Assembly: GCF_014145675.1 (NCBI RefSeq) | Contig: NZ_JACGZW010000003.1 | Coordinates: 62,001 to 126,000, forward strand | Reading direction: 5' to 3' | Origin: Amycolatopsis dendrobii | GTDB taxonomy: Bacteria > Actinomycetota > Actinomycetes > Mycobacteriales > Pseudonocardiaceae | Length of the DNA: 64,000 nt | In this document: piece after piece, positions 53,790 through 63,750 of the stretch | How positions within the stretch are numbered: the stretch's first letter is position 1 | Layout: each line of letters opens with the position of its first letter | The notes under the pieces: generated by a model | Told to the model about the DNA's origin: nothing | Databases searched by the model: none | What the model saw: only the letters and a program-made list of their open reading frames with translations | Program-made: the position numbers and the translations under genes

Positions 53790-54652
53790 TACTTCTTCTC
53801 CACTTCAGGAAGCGGAACATCCTGCATGCCTGGGGCGGACCAGCCGCGATCGGCCGCGATCTGCGCGCCGCGCAAGGTCTCGACCGCCTGCGACGGGCCG
53901 TCCACCGCACTGCGGTAAGCGGCCTCGTCCTCCGGCCAGAACCCGGCGAGCTGCCGCTCCGCGCCCTTGAAGTCGGTCAGCGCCGCACCGCGCGTCGGGG
54001 CGGGCTTTTTGCCTGCCTGCAACGCATCGACGAGCGCGACCGCCTGCTCCGGCGTCTGGTTGTCGAAGTACTCGTAGTTCACCTGGATGACCGGACCGAG
54101 GTCGCAGGCCGCGAGACATTCCGCGTGCTCCAAGGTGATCGAGCCAGCCTCGCCCGGCGTGCCCGCGGTTTCCTCGTGCCCCAGCGGCTTTTCCGCCGAA
54201 CCGAGGTGCGTCTGGAGCTTCTTGTAGATGTCGTCGCCGCCGAGCGCCGCGCACAGCGTGTTGGTGCAGACGCTCACCAGGTGCTCGCCGCACGGGCGGC
54301 GCTTGTACATGGTGTAGAACGTCGCGACCGCGCTGACCTCGGCGTCGGTCAGGTCGAGGTGCTGCGCGCAGAAGGCGATGCCTTCCTGGCTCACGTAACC
54401 CTGCACCGACTGCACCAGGTGCAGCATCGGCAGCAGCGCCGAACGCGACATCGGGTACCGGGCGATGATTTCCTTCGCCTCGCGGTGCGTGTCGGCGTCG
54501 AACACGTCCACCGCCGGGGTGTCGGCGAGAATGTCCTCGGCCAGCGACGGGTCGGGCGCGATCGCGGCGACATCGGTGTCGGCTCCCGCGGCCGCGTACG
54601 TCTTCGTCGCGTCGTGCGGCCCCGGCTCCGGGACTGCGGTCGGGTTCGTCAT
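53789..54652 (-). CDS. nuoE: NADH-quinone oxidoreductase subunit E
   Basis: 287 residues. Thioredoxin-like 2Fe-2S protein with ligands C129, C134, C179 and C183 (CTNTLC and CLAACD). About 45 N-terminal and 75 C-terminal residues extend beyond the compact proteobacterial form, as in other actinomycetes. It forms the NADH dehydrogenase module with NuoF. Confidence 0.94.
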   Translation of the reverse strand: MTNPTAVPEPGPHDATKTYAAAGADTDVAAIAPDPSLAEDILADTPAVDVFDADTHREAKEIIARYPMSRSALLPMLHLVQSVQGYVSQEGIAFCAQHLDLTDAEVSAVATFYTMYKRRPCGEHLVSVCTNTLCAALGGDDIYKKLQTHLGSAEKPLGHEETAGTPGEAGSITLEHAECLAACDLGPVIQVNYEYFDNQTPEQAVALVDALQAGKKPAPTRGAALTDFKGAERQLAGFWPEDEAAYRSAVDGPSQAVETLRGAQIAADRGWSAPGMQDVPLPEVEKK

Positions 54653-55980
54653 CGGTCAACTCCCCCCAGAACCGGGTCGATCGAGGCGATCACGACGACG
54701 AGGTCGGCCACCAGGCCGCCTTCGGCCATCGCGGGCATCGCCTGCATGTTCACGAAACTCGGCTCCCGCAGGTGCACGCGCAGCGGACGGGTGCCGCCGT
54801 CGGACACCAGGTGCGCGCCGATCTCGCCGCGCGGCGATTCGACCGGCGCGTAGACCTGGCCCGGCGGCACGTGGAAGCCCTCGGTGACGAGCTTGAAGTG
54901 GTGGATCAGGGATTCCATCGACTGGCCCATGATCTTCTTGACGTGGCCGAGCGAGTTGCCCATGCCGTCGCTGCCGATGGACAGCTGCGCGGGCCAGGCG
55001 ATCTTCTTGTCCTCCACCATGACCGGGCCCGGCTCGGCCATCTTCGCGACCTGCTTCATGATCCGCAGGCTCTGGTGGATTTCTTCGAGCCGCAGCAGGT
55101 ACCGCGCCCAGCTGTCCGCGTCGGTCGAGGTCGGCACGTCGAACTCGATCTCGTCGTAGCGCGAGTACGGCTCGGTCTTGCGCAGGTCCCACGGCAGGCC
55201 CGCGGCGCGCAGCACCGGACCGGTGATGCCGAGTTCGAGGCACGCGTCCAGCGGCAGCACGCCGACGTCCTTGAGCCGGTTCCGCCAGATCGGCTGGCCG
55301 GTGAACATCTTGTCGTACAGCGGAAGCCGCTTGTCCATGAGCTTGCAGAAGTCGAGGACCTTCTCCGTCCAGTCCTCGGGGAAGTCCTGGGCGAGCCCGC
55401 CGGGACGGATGAACGCGTGGTTCATCCGCAGGCCGGTCAGGTACTCCAGCAGGTGCATGGCTTCTTCGCGCTCGCGGAAGCCGAGCGTCATCGCGGTGGT
55501 GGCGCCGAGGTCCATGCCGCCGGTCGCGATGAACACCAGGTGCGAGGTGATCCGGTTCAGCTCGAGAAGCAGCACGCGCAGCAGTTCCGCGCGCGGCGGG
55601 GCCTTGATGCCCAGCAGTTTCTCGACGCCGAGGCAGTAGCACATCTCGTTGGACAGCGGAGCGAGGTAGTCCGCGCGCGTCACGAAGGTGACACCCTGGG
55701 TCCAGTTGCGGAACTCGGCGCTCTTCTCGATGCCGGTGTGCAGGTAGCCGACGACCGCGCGCAACTGCGTGACCGTCTCGCCTTCCAGCTCCAGCACGAG
55801 CCGGAGCACGCCGTGCGTCGACGGGTGCTGCGGGCCCATGTTGATGACCATGCGGTCGTCGTGCTGGGCGTCGCCGAGAACTTCGTCCCAGTCCCCGCCG
55901 GAGACGTGGTAGACGGGGCCTTCGGTGGTGTCCCGGACTTCCGCGTACTCGGCTTCCGTCGTTTCTTCGTTGATGGTCAC
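54649..55980 (-). CDS. nuoD: NADH-quinone oxidoreductase subunit D
   Basis: 443 residues. The 49-kDa hydrogenase-like subunit lining the quinone cavity: [29 protein letters not shown], and the C-terminal [13 protein letters not shown] segment are clear. Normal length. It shares a 4-nt overlap with nuoC upstream and nuoE downstream. Confidence 0.95.
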   Translation of the reverse strand: MTINEETTEAEYAEVRDTTEGPVYHVSGGDWDEVLGDAQHDDRMVINMGPQHPSTHGVLRLVLELEGETVTQLRAVVGYLHTGIEKSAEFRNWTQGVTFVTRADYLAPLSNEMCYCLGVEKLLGIKAPPRAELLRVLLLELNRITSHLVFIATGGMDLGATTAMTLGFREREEAMHLLEYLTGLRMNHAFIRPGGLAQDFPEDWTEKVLDFCKLMDKRLPLYDKMFTGQPIWRNRLKDVGVLPLDACLELGITGPVLRAAGLPWDLRKTEPYSRYDEIEFDVPTSTDADSWARYLLRLEEIHQSLRIMKQVAKMAEPGPVMVEDKKIAWPAQLSIGSDGMGNSLGHVKKIMGQSMESLIHHFKLVTEGFHVPPGQVYAPVESPRGEIGAHLVSDGGTRPLRVHLREPSFVNMQAMPAMAEGGLVADLVVVIASIDPVLGGVDR

Positions 55981-56738
55981 GAGTACGACCTCCGCTGGTC
56001 CGGCGGCGGGATTTCCGCGCCCTTGTATTCGACCGGGATCCCGCCGAGCGGGTAGTCCTTGCGCTGGGGGTGGCCGTCCCAGTCGTCCGGCATGAAGATG
56101 CGGGTCAGCCCGGGGTGGCCGTCGAAGACGATGCCGAACATGTCGTAGGCCTCGCGCTCGTGCCAGTCGGCCGTCGGGTAGACCGGGACCAGGGACGGGA
56201 CGTGCAGATCGTCCATGTCCATGGTGATTTCGAGCCGGATCCGACGGCGGTAGGTCATCGACAGGAAGTCGTAGACCGTGTGCATCCGCTGCGGGACGTC
56301 CACGCCGTAGTCGACGCCGGTGACCGCCATGAGCATTTCGAACCGCAGGCCCGGGTCGTTGCGCAGCACCTTCGCGATGGCGACGAGGTGCTCGCGGCTG
56401 ACGTAGAAGGTGATCTCGCCGCGGTCCACAGTGGTCTGGAGGATCGCGGACGGCGGGATCTTGTTGTCCGCCAAGGCGGCCATGAACTCGTCGGCGAACT
56501 CGTCGAACCAGCCGCCGTACGGGCGCTCCGCGGGCGGCGGGCTGTAGGCGGGCAGCCGCAGGCCGCCGTAACCGGAGGTGTCCCCGCTGCCGCGGACGCC
56601 GAACATGCCCTTGCGCTCGCGGCCGGCGACGACCGGTTCGGCCGCGCCGGGGCCGTGCGCTTCGAGGCCTGCTTCGGGCCGCTCCGCGCTGGACTGCGGG
56701 CCGCCGGTTTCGGGAGTCTCTTCGGGGTTCTCAGGCAC
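55977..56738 (-). CDS. nuoC: NADH-quinone oxidoreductase subunit C
   Basis: 253 residues. The core ([14 protein letters not shown], then [29 protein letters not shown]) is the 30-kDa subunit. The first 80 or so residues are a Pro/Glu/Gly-rich extension seen in actinobacterial NuoC. Six nt after nuoB. Confidence 0.94.
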   Translation of the reverse strand: MPENPEETPETGGPQSSAERPEAGLEAHGPGAAEPVVAGRERKGMFGVRGSGDTSGYGGLRLPAYSPPPAERPYGGWFDEFADEFMAALADNKIPPSAILQTTVDRGEITFYVSREHLVAIAKVLRNDPGLRFEMLMAVTGVDYGVDVPQRMHTVYDFLSMTYRRRIRLEITMDMDDLHVPSLVPVYPTADWHEREAYDMFGIVFDGHPGLTRIFMPDDWDGHPQRKDYPLGGIPVEYKGAEIPPPDQRRSYS

Positions 56739-56744
56739 CGGTGC

Positions 56745-57293
56745 TCACTTCTTCGCGTACTTGATCGAGGACGGGATCAACTCGGTACGGGCCCCGCTGG
56801 CCGCGCGGATCGCGGCGCGGCGGGCGTTGATCGGCTCGTCCTGGATCTTGGCGTGCAGCTTGAGGATCGCGTCGAGCAGCATTTCCGGCCGCGGCGGGCA
56901 GCCGGGCAGGTACATGTCGACCGGGACGATGTGGTCGACGCCCTGCACCACGGCGTAGTTGTTGAACATGCCGCCGGACGAGGCGCAGACGCCCATCGAG
57001 AGGACCCACTTGGGCTCGGCCATCTGGTCGTAGATCTGGCGAAGGACCGGGGCCATCTTCTGGGTCACCCGGCCGGCCACGATCATCAGGTCGGCCTGCC
57101 GCGGCGTCGCGGAGAACCGCTCCATGCCGAAGCGCGCGATGTCGTAGCGCGAACCGCCGACCGACATCATCTCGAACGCGCAGCAGGCGAGGCCGAAGGT
57201 GGCGGGCCACAGGGAGTTCTTGCGAGCCCAGTTGACCAGTCCCTCGAGGCTGGCCAGCAGGATGCCGTTGGGGAGTTTTTCTTCGAGGCCCAT
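56745..57293 (-). CDS. nuoB: NADH-quinone oxidoreductase subunit B
   Basis: 182 residues. It carries cluster N2, the last electron carrier before quinone, bound by C37, C38, C103 and C132 ([26 protein letters not shown]). Full length. The start is 4 nt after the nuoA stop. Confidence 0.96.
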   Translation of the reverse strand: MGLEEKLPNGILLASLEGLVNWARKNSLWPATFGLACCAFEMMSVGGSRYDIARFGMERFSATPRQADLMIVAGRVTQKMAPVLRQIYDQMAEPKWVLSMGVCASSGGMFNNYAVVQGVDHIVPVDMYLPGCPPRPEMLLDAILKLHAKIQDEPINARRAAIRAASGARTELIPSSIKYAKK

Positions 57294-57297
57294 GGGT

Positions 57298-57714
57298 TCA
57301 GTTCCAATCCAGGCCGCCGCGCCGCCACACGTAGGCGTACGCGAACCCGACCGTCACGATGAACAGCACGATCTCCACCAGGCCGAAGACACCGAGTGCG
57401 TTGGCGTTCACCGCGAACGGGTAGAGGAACACCATCTCGATGTCGAACAGGATGAAGAGCATGGCCGTGATGTAGTAGGCCACCGGCATCCGGCCGCCGC
57501 CGACGAGCGGCTGCGGCGACGGTTCGATGCCGCACTCGTAGGCAGCGGTCTTCGCGCGGTTGTACCGCTTCGGCCCGACGAGCGGACCCAGCAGCACGGA
57601 GAACACGGCGAACCCCGCCGCGAGCACGAAGAGCAGAACGAGCGGCAGATACACGTTGAGTCCGGGCGCCGCCGGTCCGGGATCGGCCTGCGCCAGCACG
57701 GGCACCATCAGCAC
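57298..57714 (-). CDS. nuoA: NADH-quinone oxidoreductase subunit A
   Basis: 138 residues if the GTG at 57714 is used, with GGAAAGGA about 13 nt upstream; ATG at 57708 is possible and the frame stays open to 57786. Three spans, with YECGIEP ([14 protein letters not shown]) and [15 protein letters not shown] as family signatures. First gene of the nuo operon; two Rex-type operators lie 140-190 nt upstream. Confidence 0.92.
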   Translation of the reverse strand: MLMVPVLAQADPGPAAPGLNVYLPLVLLFVLAAGFAVFSVLLGPLVGPKRYNRAKTAAYECGIEPSPQPLVGGGRMPVAYYITAMLFILFDIEMVFLYPFAVNANALGVFGLVEIVLFIVTVGFAYAYVWRRGGLDWN

Positions 57715-57854
57715 GGGGTCTTCGCCATCCTTTCCGCGCCGCTGCGGGTTGTTCTCGGGTGGTGGTCCGAGTTCTCGGTTGCGCACCCTAAGGGAGCTGG
57801 GTCACACCGCCGAGGGTCAGGGCGCCCTTACGGCCCGTGTCCGACCCACCACCT

Positions 57855-57876
57855 GCTTGTGAAATAGTTCACAAGC
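57855..57876. promoter_or_regulatory. Rex-type operator, site 1
   Basis: TTGTGAA-N4-TTCACAA, extended to 9-bp arms (GCTTGTGAA/TTCACAAGC). It matches the Rex operator form TGTGAA-N4-TTCACA known from Streptomyces, where Rex senses the NADH/NAD ratio and controls respiratory genes including nuo. Centre about 150 nt upstream of nuoA. Confidence 0.85.
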
Positions 57877-57888
57877 GACGAGTCGCGG

Positions 57889-57906
57889 TTGTGAAGCGAT
57901 TCACAA
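57889..57906. promoter_or_regulatory. Rex-type operator, site 2
   Basis: TTGTGAA-GCGA-TTCACAA, same arms as site 1, with centres 32 bp apart, about three helical turns, so two dimers could sit on the same DNA face. Confidence 0.83.
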
Positions 57907-58078
57907 AGCATGGGGGGAGTGTAGGACGTGAGTCACACTCTTGTCCCGAGGGGTTGCGGACTAAGGCGGCCCTAACTTGACCCGGCGGTTCTCCAGGCCC
58001 ACCCCCGCCCGCACTCGCGAGACCAGCGGTAAAGGCCGATTCAAGAACCGCGCCAGCCCTCGCGGGCGACTCGATCTT

Positions 58079-58091
58079 GTGACGTATCACA
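58079..58091. promoter_or_regulatory. Crp-like GTG-N6-CACA site
   Basis: GTGACGTATCACA has the short Crp form (GTG-N6-CACA) reported for streptomycetes and mycobacteria, with perfect TGTGA/TCACA arms. It is about 370 nt from nuoA, so its effect on nuo is uncertain. Confidence 0.4.
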
Positions 58092-58201
58092 CTGACCGGC
58101 CGGACAACCCATTGCTCCAGCCGGGTAATGCTCCGGCCCCGAACGCCTGTGCCACCCCGAAACCCGGCTCCCGAACGCTCCCGCTACGCCCGGGCCCGAA
58201 C

Positions 58202-58282
58202 GCCCCAATGTGGCGTTGGGTGCATGTCACGCACCCAATGTGGCGTTGGGTGCGTCTGACGCACCCAACGCCACATTGGGGT
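58202..58282. repeat. 81-nt three-unit palindromic element after menJ
   Basis: Units at 58202-58223, 58231-58253 and 58261-58282 with two 7-nt spacers, the same 22-7-23-7-22 layout as the copy in nuoG. First and third units are reverse complements at 21 of 22 positions. It begins 30 nt after the menJ stop and could serve as its terminator. Confidence 0.9.
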
Positions 58283-58312
58283 TTTCTGAGTAGCGCGGCG
58301 GGTGGCGAGAGG

Positions 58313-59605
58313 TCAGCGCGGGCTGGGAGTGACGCGGGCGAGAGCGGCGATCAGCCGGTCCACTCCGTCGCCGCCGCGGGCGTCATAACACCCGGAAAGC
58401 CCCTTGTACACCAAGGGAAGGAGCTTGTTGACCCGCAGCCCGTACTTGGTCGCCGCGTGCATGATCTTCGGCTTCCCGATCAGCTTCGCGAACACGTTCC
58501 CGAGCCGGTAGTACCCGCCCATCAGCTCGCCGACGGCCCGCGGGTAGCCCTCCAGCGCGCGTTCCCGCGACGGGCCTTCCGGCCGAGCCAGCGCCTGTAC
58601 GACAGCCTCGGCCGCGAGTTGCGCCGACTCCATCGCCGCGGAAATACCCTCGCCGTTGAACGGGCTCACCATGCCACCGGCGTCGCCGAGCAGCAGCAAG
58701 CCGTTGCGGTAATGCGGCGTCCGGTTGAAGCCCATCGGCAACCCAGCCCCGCCGACCTTGCCGATCGCGTTTTCCTCGCGGTAGCCCCATTCCTCGGGCG
58801 TTCCGTCGAGCCACTGCCGCAGCAGCGCGCGGTAATCGGTGTTCCGGAAGGACGCCGACGTCGACAGCATCCCCAGCCCGACGTTGACCGTCCCGTCCCC
58901 GAGCGGGAACGCCCAGCCATATCCGGGCAGCAGCTTCGGATCACGGGGATCAGACCGGTCCCACAGCTCGAGGTGCCCCTCGATGAACGGGTCGTCGTGC
59001 TTCGGGCTCTTGTAATACCGCCGCACCGCGACCCCCATCGGCCGCTTCTCGTTCTTGTCGATCCCCACGCTCAACGCAAGCCGAGCCGACACCCCATCGC
59101 AGGCGAGCACCAACGGCGCCCGATAGCTCACGGGAGTCTTCTCCGGCCCGACCTTCGCCTCAACGCCGACAACCCGGCCGGAAGCATTGGTGATCGCCCC
59201 GGTGACCGTGGTGCGCTCGTACAGCCGCGCCCCCGCCTTGACCGCGGTCTTCGCGAGCAGGTCGTCGAAGTCGTGCCGGGTGCGGGAGACGCCGTACGGC
59301 GGGTAGTCGGTGAGATCCGGCCAGTCGAACTCCAACGTCAGGTCCCCGGTAAGGATCCGCAGACCGCGGCTGCGCACCCAGCCCGCTTCCTCGCTGGTGT
59401 CGAGGCCGAGGTCGATCAACTGCTTCACGCCGCGGGGGGTGAGGCCGTCGCCGCACACCTTCTCGCGCGGGAAGACGGTTTTCTCCAGCAGCAGCACGTC
59501 CACGCCCGCCCGGGCGAGGTAGGTGGCCACGGTCGATCCAGCCGGTCCCGCGCCGACCACGATCACTTCGGCGTCGTGGTCCGGGCTGCGGCGCGAGGTC
59601 GTCAT
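58313..59605 (-). CDS. menJ: geranylgeranyl reductase family flavoprotein, menaquinone reductase (MenJ-like)
   Basis: 430 residues. FAD-binding VVGAGPAGSTVATYLA near the N-terminus, LEKTVFPREKVCGDGLTPRGV (family signature, split here) and GDAGGMVSPFNGEGISAAME near residue 290. In mycobacteria MenJ saturates the second isoprene unit of menaquinone-9, and its gene lies by menG and grcC1, as in this window. The role is assigned from that context. It starts 10 nt after menG. Confidence 0.82.
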   Translation of the reverse strand: MTTSRRSPDHDAEVIVVGAGPAGSTVATYLARAGVDVLLLEKTVFPREKVCGDGLTPRGVKQLIDLGLDTSEEAGWVRSRGLRILTGDLTLEFDWPDLTDYPPYGVSRTRHDFDDLLAKTAVKAGARLYERTTVTGAITNASGRVVGVEAKVGPEKTPVSYRAPLVLACDGVSARLALSVGIDKNEKRPMGVAVRRYYKSPKHDDPFIEGHLELWDRSDPRDPKLLPGYGWAFPLGDGTVNVGLGMLSTSASFRNTDYRALLRQWLDGTPEEWGYREENAIGKVGGAGLPMGFNRTPHYRNGLLLLGDAGGMVSPFNGEGISAAMESAQLAAEAVVQALARPEGPSRERALEGYPRAVGELMGGYYRLGNVFAKLIGKPKIMHAATKYGLRVNKLLPLVYKGLSGCYDARGGDGVDRLIAALARVTPSPR

Positions 59606-59615
59606 GCCGCCGATT

Positions 59616-60305
59616 TTAGGCAGGCTTGCGCGCGCGGTGGATCGCGACGACGCCGAATGTGAGGTTCAGCCACTCCACCTCGGTCCATCCGGCGCTCGCG
59701 ATGATCTCGCCGAGCCCGCGCTGATCAGGCCAGGCGAGCATCGATTCGGCCAGGTAGGAGTAGGCCTCGGGGTTGGTCGAGGACCGGCTGCCGACCCAGG
59801 TGAGCAGCTTGAGGATGAACCGCCGGTAGATGAACCGGATCGGAGCGAAGGTGGGCGTCGACACCTCGCAGATCACCAGCCGGCCGCCCGGTTTGACGAC
59901 GCGCAGGATCTCGGCGAGCGCGCCCTTGGTGTCGACGAAGTTCCGCAGCGCGAGGGAGATGGTGACGGCGTCGAAGCTGTCGTCGGCGAACGGCAGGCAC
60001 ATCGCGTCCGCGGCGACCATCGGCACGTTCCGGTGCAGCCCGGCCTTGAGCATCCCGACGGAGAAGTCGGCGGCGAGGCACCAGGCCCCGCCGCGGGCGT
60101 ACTCGACGGTGGAGACCCCGGTGCCCGCCGCCAGGTCGAGCACCTTCTCCCCCGGTTTGGCGTCCAGCACGCGCGCCGTGGTGGTGCGCCAGCGCCGGTC
60201 GAACCCGAACGTCATGAACGAGTTCGCCCGGTCGTAACCGGACGCGACGCCGTCGAACATCGCGGCGACTTCGTGCGGATCCTTGTCCAGGCTCGCTCGG
60301 GGCAT
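59616..60305 (-). CDS. menG: demethylmenaquinone methyltransferase
   Basis: 229 residues. [20 protein letters not shown] near 17-36 and [16 protein letters not shown] (SAM site), with the UbiE/MenG signature [17 protein letters not shown]. It methylates demethylmenaquinone as the last step of menaquinone synthesis; a role in ubiquinone is unlikely in an actinomycete. It is the first gene of the menG-menJ pair. Confidence 0.9.
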   Translation of the reverse strand: MPRASLDKDPHEVAAMFDGVASGYDRANSFMTFGFDRRWRTTTARVLDAKPGEKVLDLAAGTGVSTVEYARGGAWCLAADFSVGMLKAGLHRNVPMVAADAMCLPFADDSFDAVTISLALRNFVDTKGALAEILRVVKPGGRLVICEVSTPTFAPIRFIYRRFILKLLTWVGSRSSTNPEAYSYLAESMLAWPDQRGLGEIIASAGWTEVEWLNLTFGVVAIHRARKPA

Positions 60306-60315
60306 GGGTCCGAGA

Positions 60316-60972
60316 TTAGTCCGTCCGTGCCGCGCGGTCGCGCGGGAGCAGGACGCTGGCAGCGACCAGCCACAGCAGCCCGCCGAACCGGCCGACCGGG
60401 ATCAGCGGGTACAGCGCCGGGGTCAGCAGCGAAAGCGAGGCGAGCACCGCGGCCGCGGCGACCACCAGCCCGGCGACCGACATCCAGCGCGGCATCAGGT
60501 TCAGGAACAACGCGGGCACCGCGATCCCGGCGATCAGCAACGCCAGCGGCACCACGAACCCAGGCCCGCCGGACGCGAAGGCGAGACTGGTCAACGCCCG
60601 CGCCACCGCCGGCGTCTCGCTGGCCTGCGCGGCGGTCCAGGTGACCAGCCCGCTCATCGCGAGCGCGGCCGCGGACAGCACGCCACCAGTCAGCCCGATC
60701 ACCGCGCCCGGCGCCGCGACGCCGAGCCGCCGCTGTCTGCGGTAGGCCGTAGCGGCCCAGACCGCCAACGGAACCGACGCGCCGAACACCGCGAACGCGA
60801 GCAGCCGCACGACGCCCTGGTTGCCGCCGATGTACGCGGCGACCTCAGCCGCGCTGGAATCCGGCCGCGTCCCCGCCGCCCCGAGCACCGCCGACGCGAC
60901 GGTCAGCAGCCCAAACGCCAGCGCCGGTGCCAGCAACGGCGGGCCGCCCTGCTGCCGAGTCATGGTCGTCAT
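60316..60972 (-). CDS. DUF4386-like membrane protein
   Basis: 218 residues from the ATG at 60972, which has GGAGG 7 nt upstream (an in-frame ATG-like codon at 60990 lacks one). About seven hydrophobic spans and few charged residues; the order of spans resembles DUF4386, a family of unknown function. It is divergent from a MarR regulator with a palindromic operator between them, so it is probably that regulator's target. Confidence 0.65.
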   Translation of the reverse strand: MTTMTRQQGGPPLLAPALAFGLLTVASAVLGAAGTRPDSSAAEVAAYIGGNQGVVRLLAFAVFGASVPLAVWAATAYRRQRRLGVAAPGAVIGLTGGVLSAAALAMSGLVTWTAAQASETPAVARALTSLAFASGGPGFVVPLALLIAGIAVPALFLNLMPRWMSVAGLVVAAAAVLASLSLLTPALYPLIPVGRFGGLLWLVAASVLLPRDRAARTD

Positions 60973-61010
60973 GGCAAACCTCCAGGTCAAATAGTTTCAC
61001 CATAAAAACG

Positions 61011-61026
61011 ATTACACTGGTGTAAT
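61011..61026. promoter_or_regulatory. ATTACAC-TG-GTGTAAT operator
   Basis: Perfect 7-bp arms around TG, in the 81-nt gap between the divergent MarR gene and membrane-protein gene. Size and symmetry fit a MarR dimer site that would silence both promoters. Confidence 0.75.
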
Positions 61027-61053
61027 GGATTGTCAAGCGATACGGTTCAGGGC

Positions 61054-61512
61054 ATGCAAGGACCCCCGCAGTTCGGCAGCGCCTTCCTGCTGGCCCAACT
61101 GGGCGCACACGCGGCCCAGCGCTTCGCCGAACGCGTCGCGGGCCTGGGCCTGACGCCGCCCCAGACCGGCCTGCTCCGGGCGATCGCGCGGCGGCCCGGC
61201 GAGAGCCAGCAGGTGCTGGCCGCGGAGCTGGGCACGCCGCCGACCCGGCTGGTCGCCCTGGTCGACGGCCTGGAGCAACAGGGCCTGATCGAACGCCGCC
61301 GCAATCCGCGAGACCGCCGCCTCTACGCGGTTTTCCTCAGCGACAAAGGCCAGGAAACGATGGCCGCGCTGGCGAAAGCCGCCGCGGCACACGAAGACGA
61401 GATGATGGCGGCACTGTCCACAGAGGAACGTTCGGTGCTGCGCGACCTGCTGGCCCGAGTCGCCGCCGACCACGACCTAACCCCCGGCGTCCACCCCGGC
61501 TACCGCGGCTAG
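61054..61512 (+). CDS. MarR family transcriptional regulator
   Basis: 152 residues from the ATG at 61054; an in-frame TTG at 61030 would begin almost inside the operator. Winged helix: TPPQTGLLRAIARRPGESQQ, LAAELGTPPTRLVALVDGLEQQGLIERRRNPRDRR with the D-R wing motif. It probably represses itself and the divergent membrane protein and releases DNA on binding a small molecule. Confidence 0.85.
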   Translation: MQGPPQFGSAFLLAQLGAHAAQRFAERVAGLGLTPPQTGLLRAIARRPGESQQVLAAELGTPPTRLVALVDGLEQQGLIERRRNPRDRRLYAVFLSDKGQETMAALAKAAAAHEDEMMAALSTEERSVLRDLLARVAADHDLTPGVHPGYRG

Positions 61513-61524
61513 CTGTCCGCGGCC

Positions 61525-62628
61525 TCAGCCGAGCGCGGCCAGCATTCCCCGCACCGAGGTCGGCCACGCGAACTCCTCCGCCCGCGCCCGAGCGGCCGCC
61601 CGCCGAAGCTCCTCCGGGCTGTCCAGCAAACCGGTCACCGCGCTGGCGAACGCGGGCGCGTGATCGTCCACCGCCGCCCCGCACCCGGGTCGCACGATCT
61701 CCCGCAACGCCGACGACGCCGAAACCACCACCGGCGTACCGGAAGCGAGCGCCTCCAAGGCCGCCAGCCCGAACGTCTCGTGCGGCCCAGGAGCCAGCGA
61801 AACATCCGCACTGGCCAGCAACCGGGCCACTTCGCCCCGGCCGGCCAAGAAGCCGAGAAACGTCACCGGCAAGCCCCGAGCCCGCCGTTCCAGCGCCCGT
61901 CGCCGAGGCCCGTCGCCCGCGATCACCAAACGCACCCGAACACCGGATTCCGTCAGCTCGGCGACCGTATCCACGCTCCGCTCAACGTGTTTCTCCGGCG
62001 ACAACCGCCCACAATGGACGATCAACGCGTCAGCACCACTGGCCAACACCGACCGCCAGCCGGAATCCCGCATCGACGGCGCGAACGTCGCCAGGTCCAC
62101 TCCCAACGGCACCCGCCGGACGTTAGGCGCGGCGATCCGCTCGAACTCCGCGTGCGCGAAGGCCGTCGTGCAAACCACCGTGTCGTACGAGGCCGCCATC
62201 CGCCGGTTGGCGGCGTCCGCGACGTGCCGGGCCATCGCTCCGGGCAGCAAGAACTGCTCCAGCAACCGGTCCAGCCGCTCGTGCGAGATGACCATGCTGG
62301 GCACGCCGTTGCGCCGCGCCCAGACGCCCATTCCCCGCAAGGTCAGCCGGTCGGACACCTCCAGCCGGTCCGGTTCCAGCCGTCGCAGCACCGAACGGAC
62401 CCGCTGCGGATCGACCGCGCGATACCCGCCGGTGCCGGGAATTCGCAAGGCAGGCAAGGAATACCGGCACACCCCGGTCGGCAGGGTTTCCACCGCGTAC
62501 CGCCGCCCGGGCACGACCAGCGTCACCCGATGCCCGCTGGCGACGTACCCCGCGCCAAGGTGGTTCAGCGCGGTCCGCAGCCCGCCGGATCGTGGTCCGT
62601 AGAAGTTCGCCAGCTGGACGATGTGCAT
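61525..62628 (-). CDS. pimC: PimC-like GDP-mannose-dependent mannosyltransferase
   Basis: 367 residues, GT4 GT-B fold. The N-terminus VQLANFYGPRSGGLRTAL and the segments GGYRAVDPQRVRSVL, EVSDRLTLRGMGVWARR and VISHERLDRLLEQ closely match PimC of M. tuberculosis CDC1551 as I recall it. The donor domain has CGRLSPEKHVERSVD and PGPHETFGLAALEALASG. PimC adds an alpha-1,6-mannose to phosphatidylinositol mannosides. Mannoside product here is inferred from similarity and from the adjacent MgtA homologue, 3 nt upstream. Confidence 0.75.
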   Translation of the reverse strand: MHIVQLANFYGPRSGGLRTALNHLGAGYVASGHRVTLVVPGRRYAVETLPTGVCRYSLPALRIPGTGGYRAVDPQRVRSVLRRLEPDRLEVSDRLTLRGMGVWARRNGVPSMVISHERLDRLLEQFLLPGAMARHVADAANRRMAASYDTVVCTTAFAHAEFERIAAPNVRRVPLGVDLATFAPSMRDSGWRSVLASGADALIVHCGRLSPEKHVERSVDTVAELTESGVRVRLVIAGDGPRRRALERRARGLPVTFLGFLAGRGEVARLLASADVSLAPGPHETFGLAALEALASGTPVVVSASSALREIVRPGCGAAVDDHAPAFASAVTGLLDSPEELRRAAARARAEEFAWPTSVRGMLAALG

Positions 62629-62631
62629 GGC

Positions 62632-63750
62632 TCAAGCCGCGCGCGCGACTCGGCCCTGTACTGCTTCGTAGTGCCCGACCAGCTCCCGGCACACCGCGGG
62701 CCACGTCCGGCCCAGGACCACTTTCCGCGCCTTCTCGCCCAGCCGGGCGCGCAACGCCGCGTCCCGCAGGTCGTCGACCTTGGCCACCAGCGCCGGACCG
62801 AACGACTCCCGGTCGGCGGGCAGCAGATATCCGGTCCGGCCTGGCAGGACGAGATCCTTCGGGCCGCCCGCGTCCGGCGCGAGCACCGGCAGCCCCGACG
62901 CCATCGCCTCCTGCACCGCCTGGCAGAACGTCTCGTGCGGCCCGGTGTGCACGAAAACGTCGAGGCTCGCGTACGCGACCGACAGCTCGTCGCCGTACTT
63001 CGCGCCGAGGAAAGCCGCTCCGGGCAACCGTTCCCGCAGCGCCGGCAGCTCCGGTCCGTCGCCGACGACGACCACGCGCACGCCCGGCATCCCGGCCAGC
63101 ACGGTCAGCCGGTCGACCTCCTTCTCCGGCGCGAGCCGTCCGACGAACCCGACGAGCAGCTCGCCGTTCGGCGCGAGTTCCGCGCGCAGCGCCGGGTCCG
63201 CGTGCGCCGGGGAAAACCGGCTGATGTCCACGCCGCGCGCCCAGCGGTGCACGCGCGGAACGCCGTGCAGCTTCAGCTGTTCGATCGAGTCCGACGACGG
63301 CGCGAGCGTCCGGTCGGCCCGCGAGTGCAGCCGGCGCACCCAGCGCCAGGCCGCCCGCGCGCCGATGCCGAAGCCGTACGACGTGGCGAACCCGGCGATA
63401 TCGGTCTGGTAGACGGCGATCGACGGCACGCGCAGCCGTCTCGCTGCGGCGAGCCCGCGCGCGCCGACCACGAACGGCGAGGCCAGGTGCACGACATCCG
63501 GGCCGAAATCGGCCAGTGCGGTCAGCACGGTGCGCGTCGGCAGGCCGATCGGCAGCGAGTTCACGCCGGGGAAGTCCAGCGCCGGAATGCGGACGACGGG
63601 CGCGCCGCGGTAACTCGCCGGGCCCGGTCCCGGCGCGACGACCAGCACGTCGTGCGCGGATTCGACCAGGTGCTCGACGACCCGCAGCACGGAATTCGTC
63701 ACGCCGTTCACCTGGGGCAGGAAACTTTCGGTGACTATGGCGACTCGCAC
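62632..63750 (-). CDS. mgtA: MgtA-like GDP-mannose-dependent alpha-mannosyltransferase
   Basis: 372 residues from the GTG at 63750 ([20 protein letters not shown]). The frame continues 40 codons upstream to 63870, but that part is basic, unlike the family start, and is left out. Motifs: [58 protein letters not shown]. It resembles mycobacterial MgtA (earlier called PimB), which mannosylates a glucuronosyl diacylglycerol to start a lipomannan-like glycan; in M. tuberculosis mgtA also adjoins menG. No clear ribosome site. Confidence 0.8.
   Translation of the reverse strand: MRVAIVTESFLPQVNGVTNSVLRVVEHLVESAHDVLVVAPGPGPASYRGAPVVRIPALDFPGVNSLPIGLPTRTVLTALADFGPDVVHLASPFVVGARGLAAARRLRVPSIAVYQTDIAGFATSYGFGIGARAAWRWVRRLHSRADRTLAPSSDSIEQLKLHGVPRVHRWARGVDISRFSPAHADPALRAELAPNGELLVGFVGRLAPEKEVDRLTVLAGMPGVRVVVVGDGPELPALRERLPGAAFLGAKYGDELSVAYASLDVFVHTGPHETFCQAVQEAMASGLPVLAPDAGGPKDLVLPGRTGYLLPADRESFGPALVAKVDDLRDAALRARLGEKARKVVLGRTWPAVCRELVGHYEAVQGRVARAA

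Larger units (their letters stand above)
57715..58312. other. 598-nt intergenic region: nuo control region and menJ 3' element
   Basis: No credible gene. Contents in order: the nuoA leader, two Rex-type palindromes (57855-57906), a GTGAGTCAC palindrome near 57928, a Crp-like site (58079-58091), a C-rich stretch, and the 81-nt palindromic element (58202-58282) just after the menJ stop. I could not settle the nuo promoter's -35/-10 boxes. Confidence 0.7.

Noticed and set aside
57869..58090. 73-codon frame in the nuo control region
   Set aside because: It crosses a Rex operator, lacks a ribosome site and has no recognisable product.
50325..58282. Possible CRISPR-like repeats (22-nt units with 7-nt spacers)
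   Set aside because: Only three units per site, spacers far too short, units in both orientations and one set inside a coding gene; no cas genes nearby.
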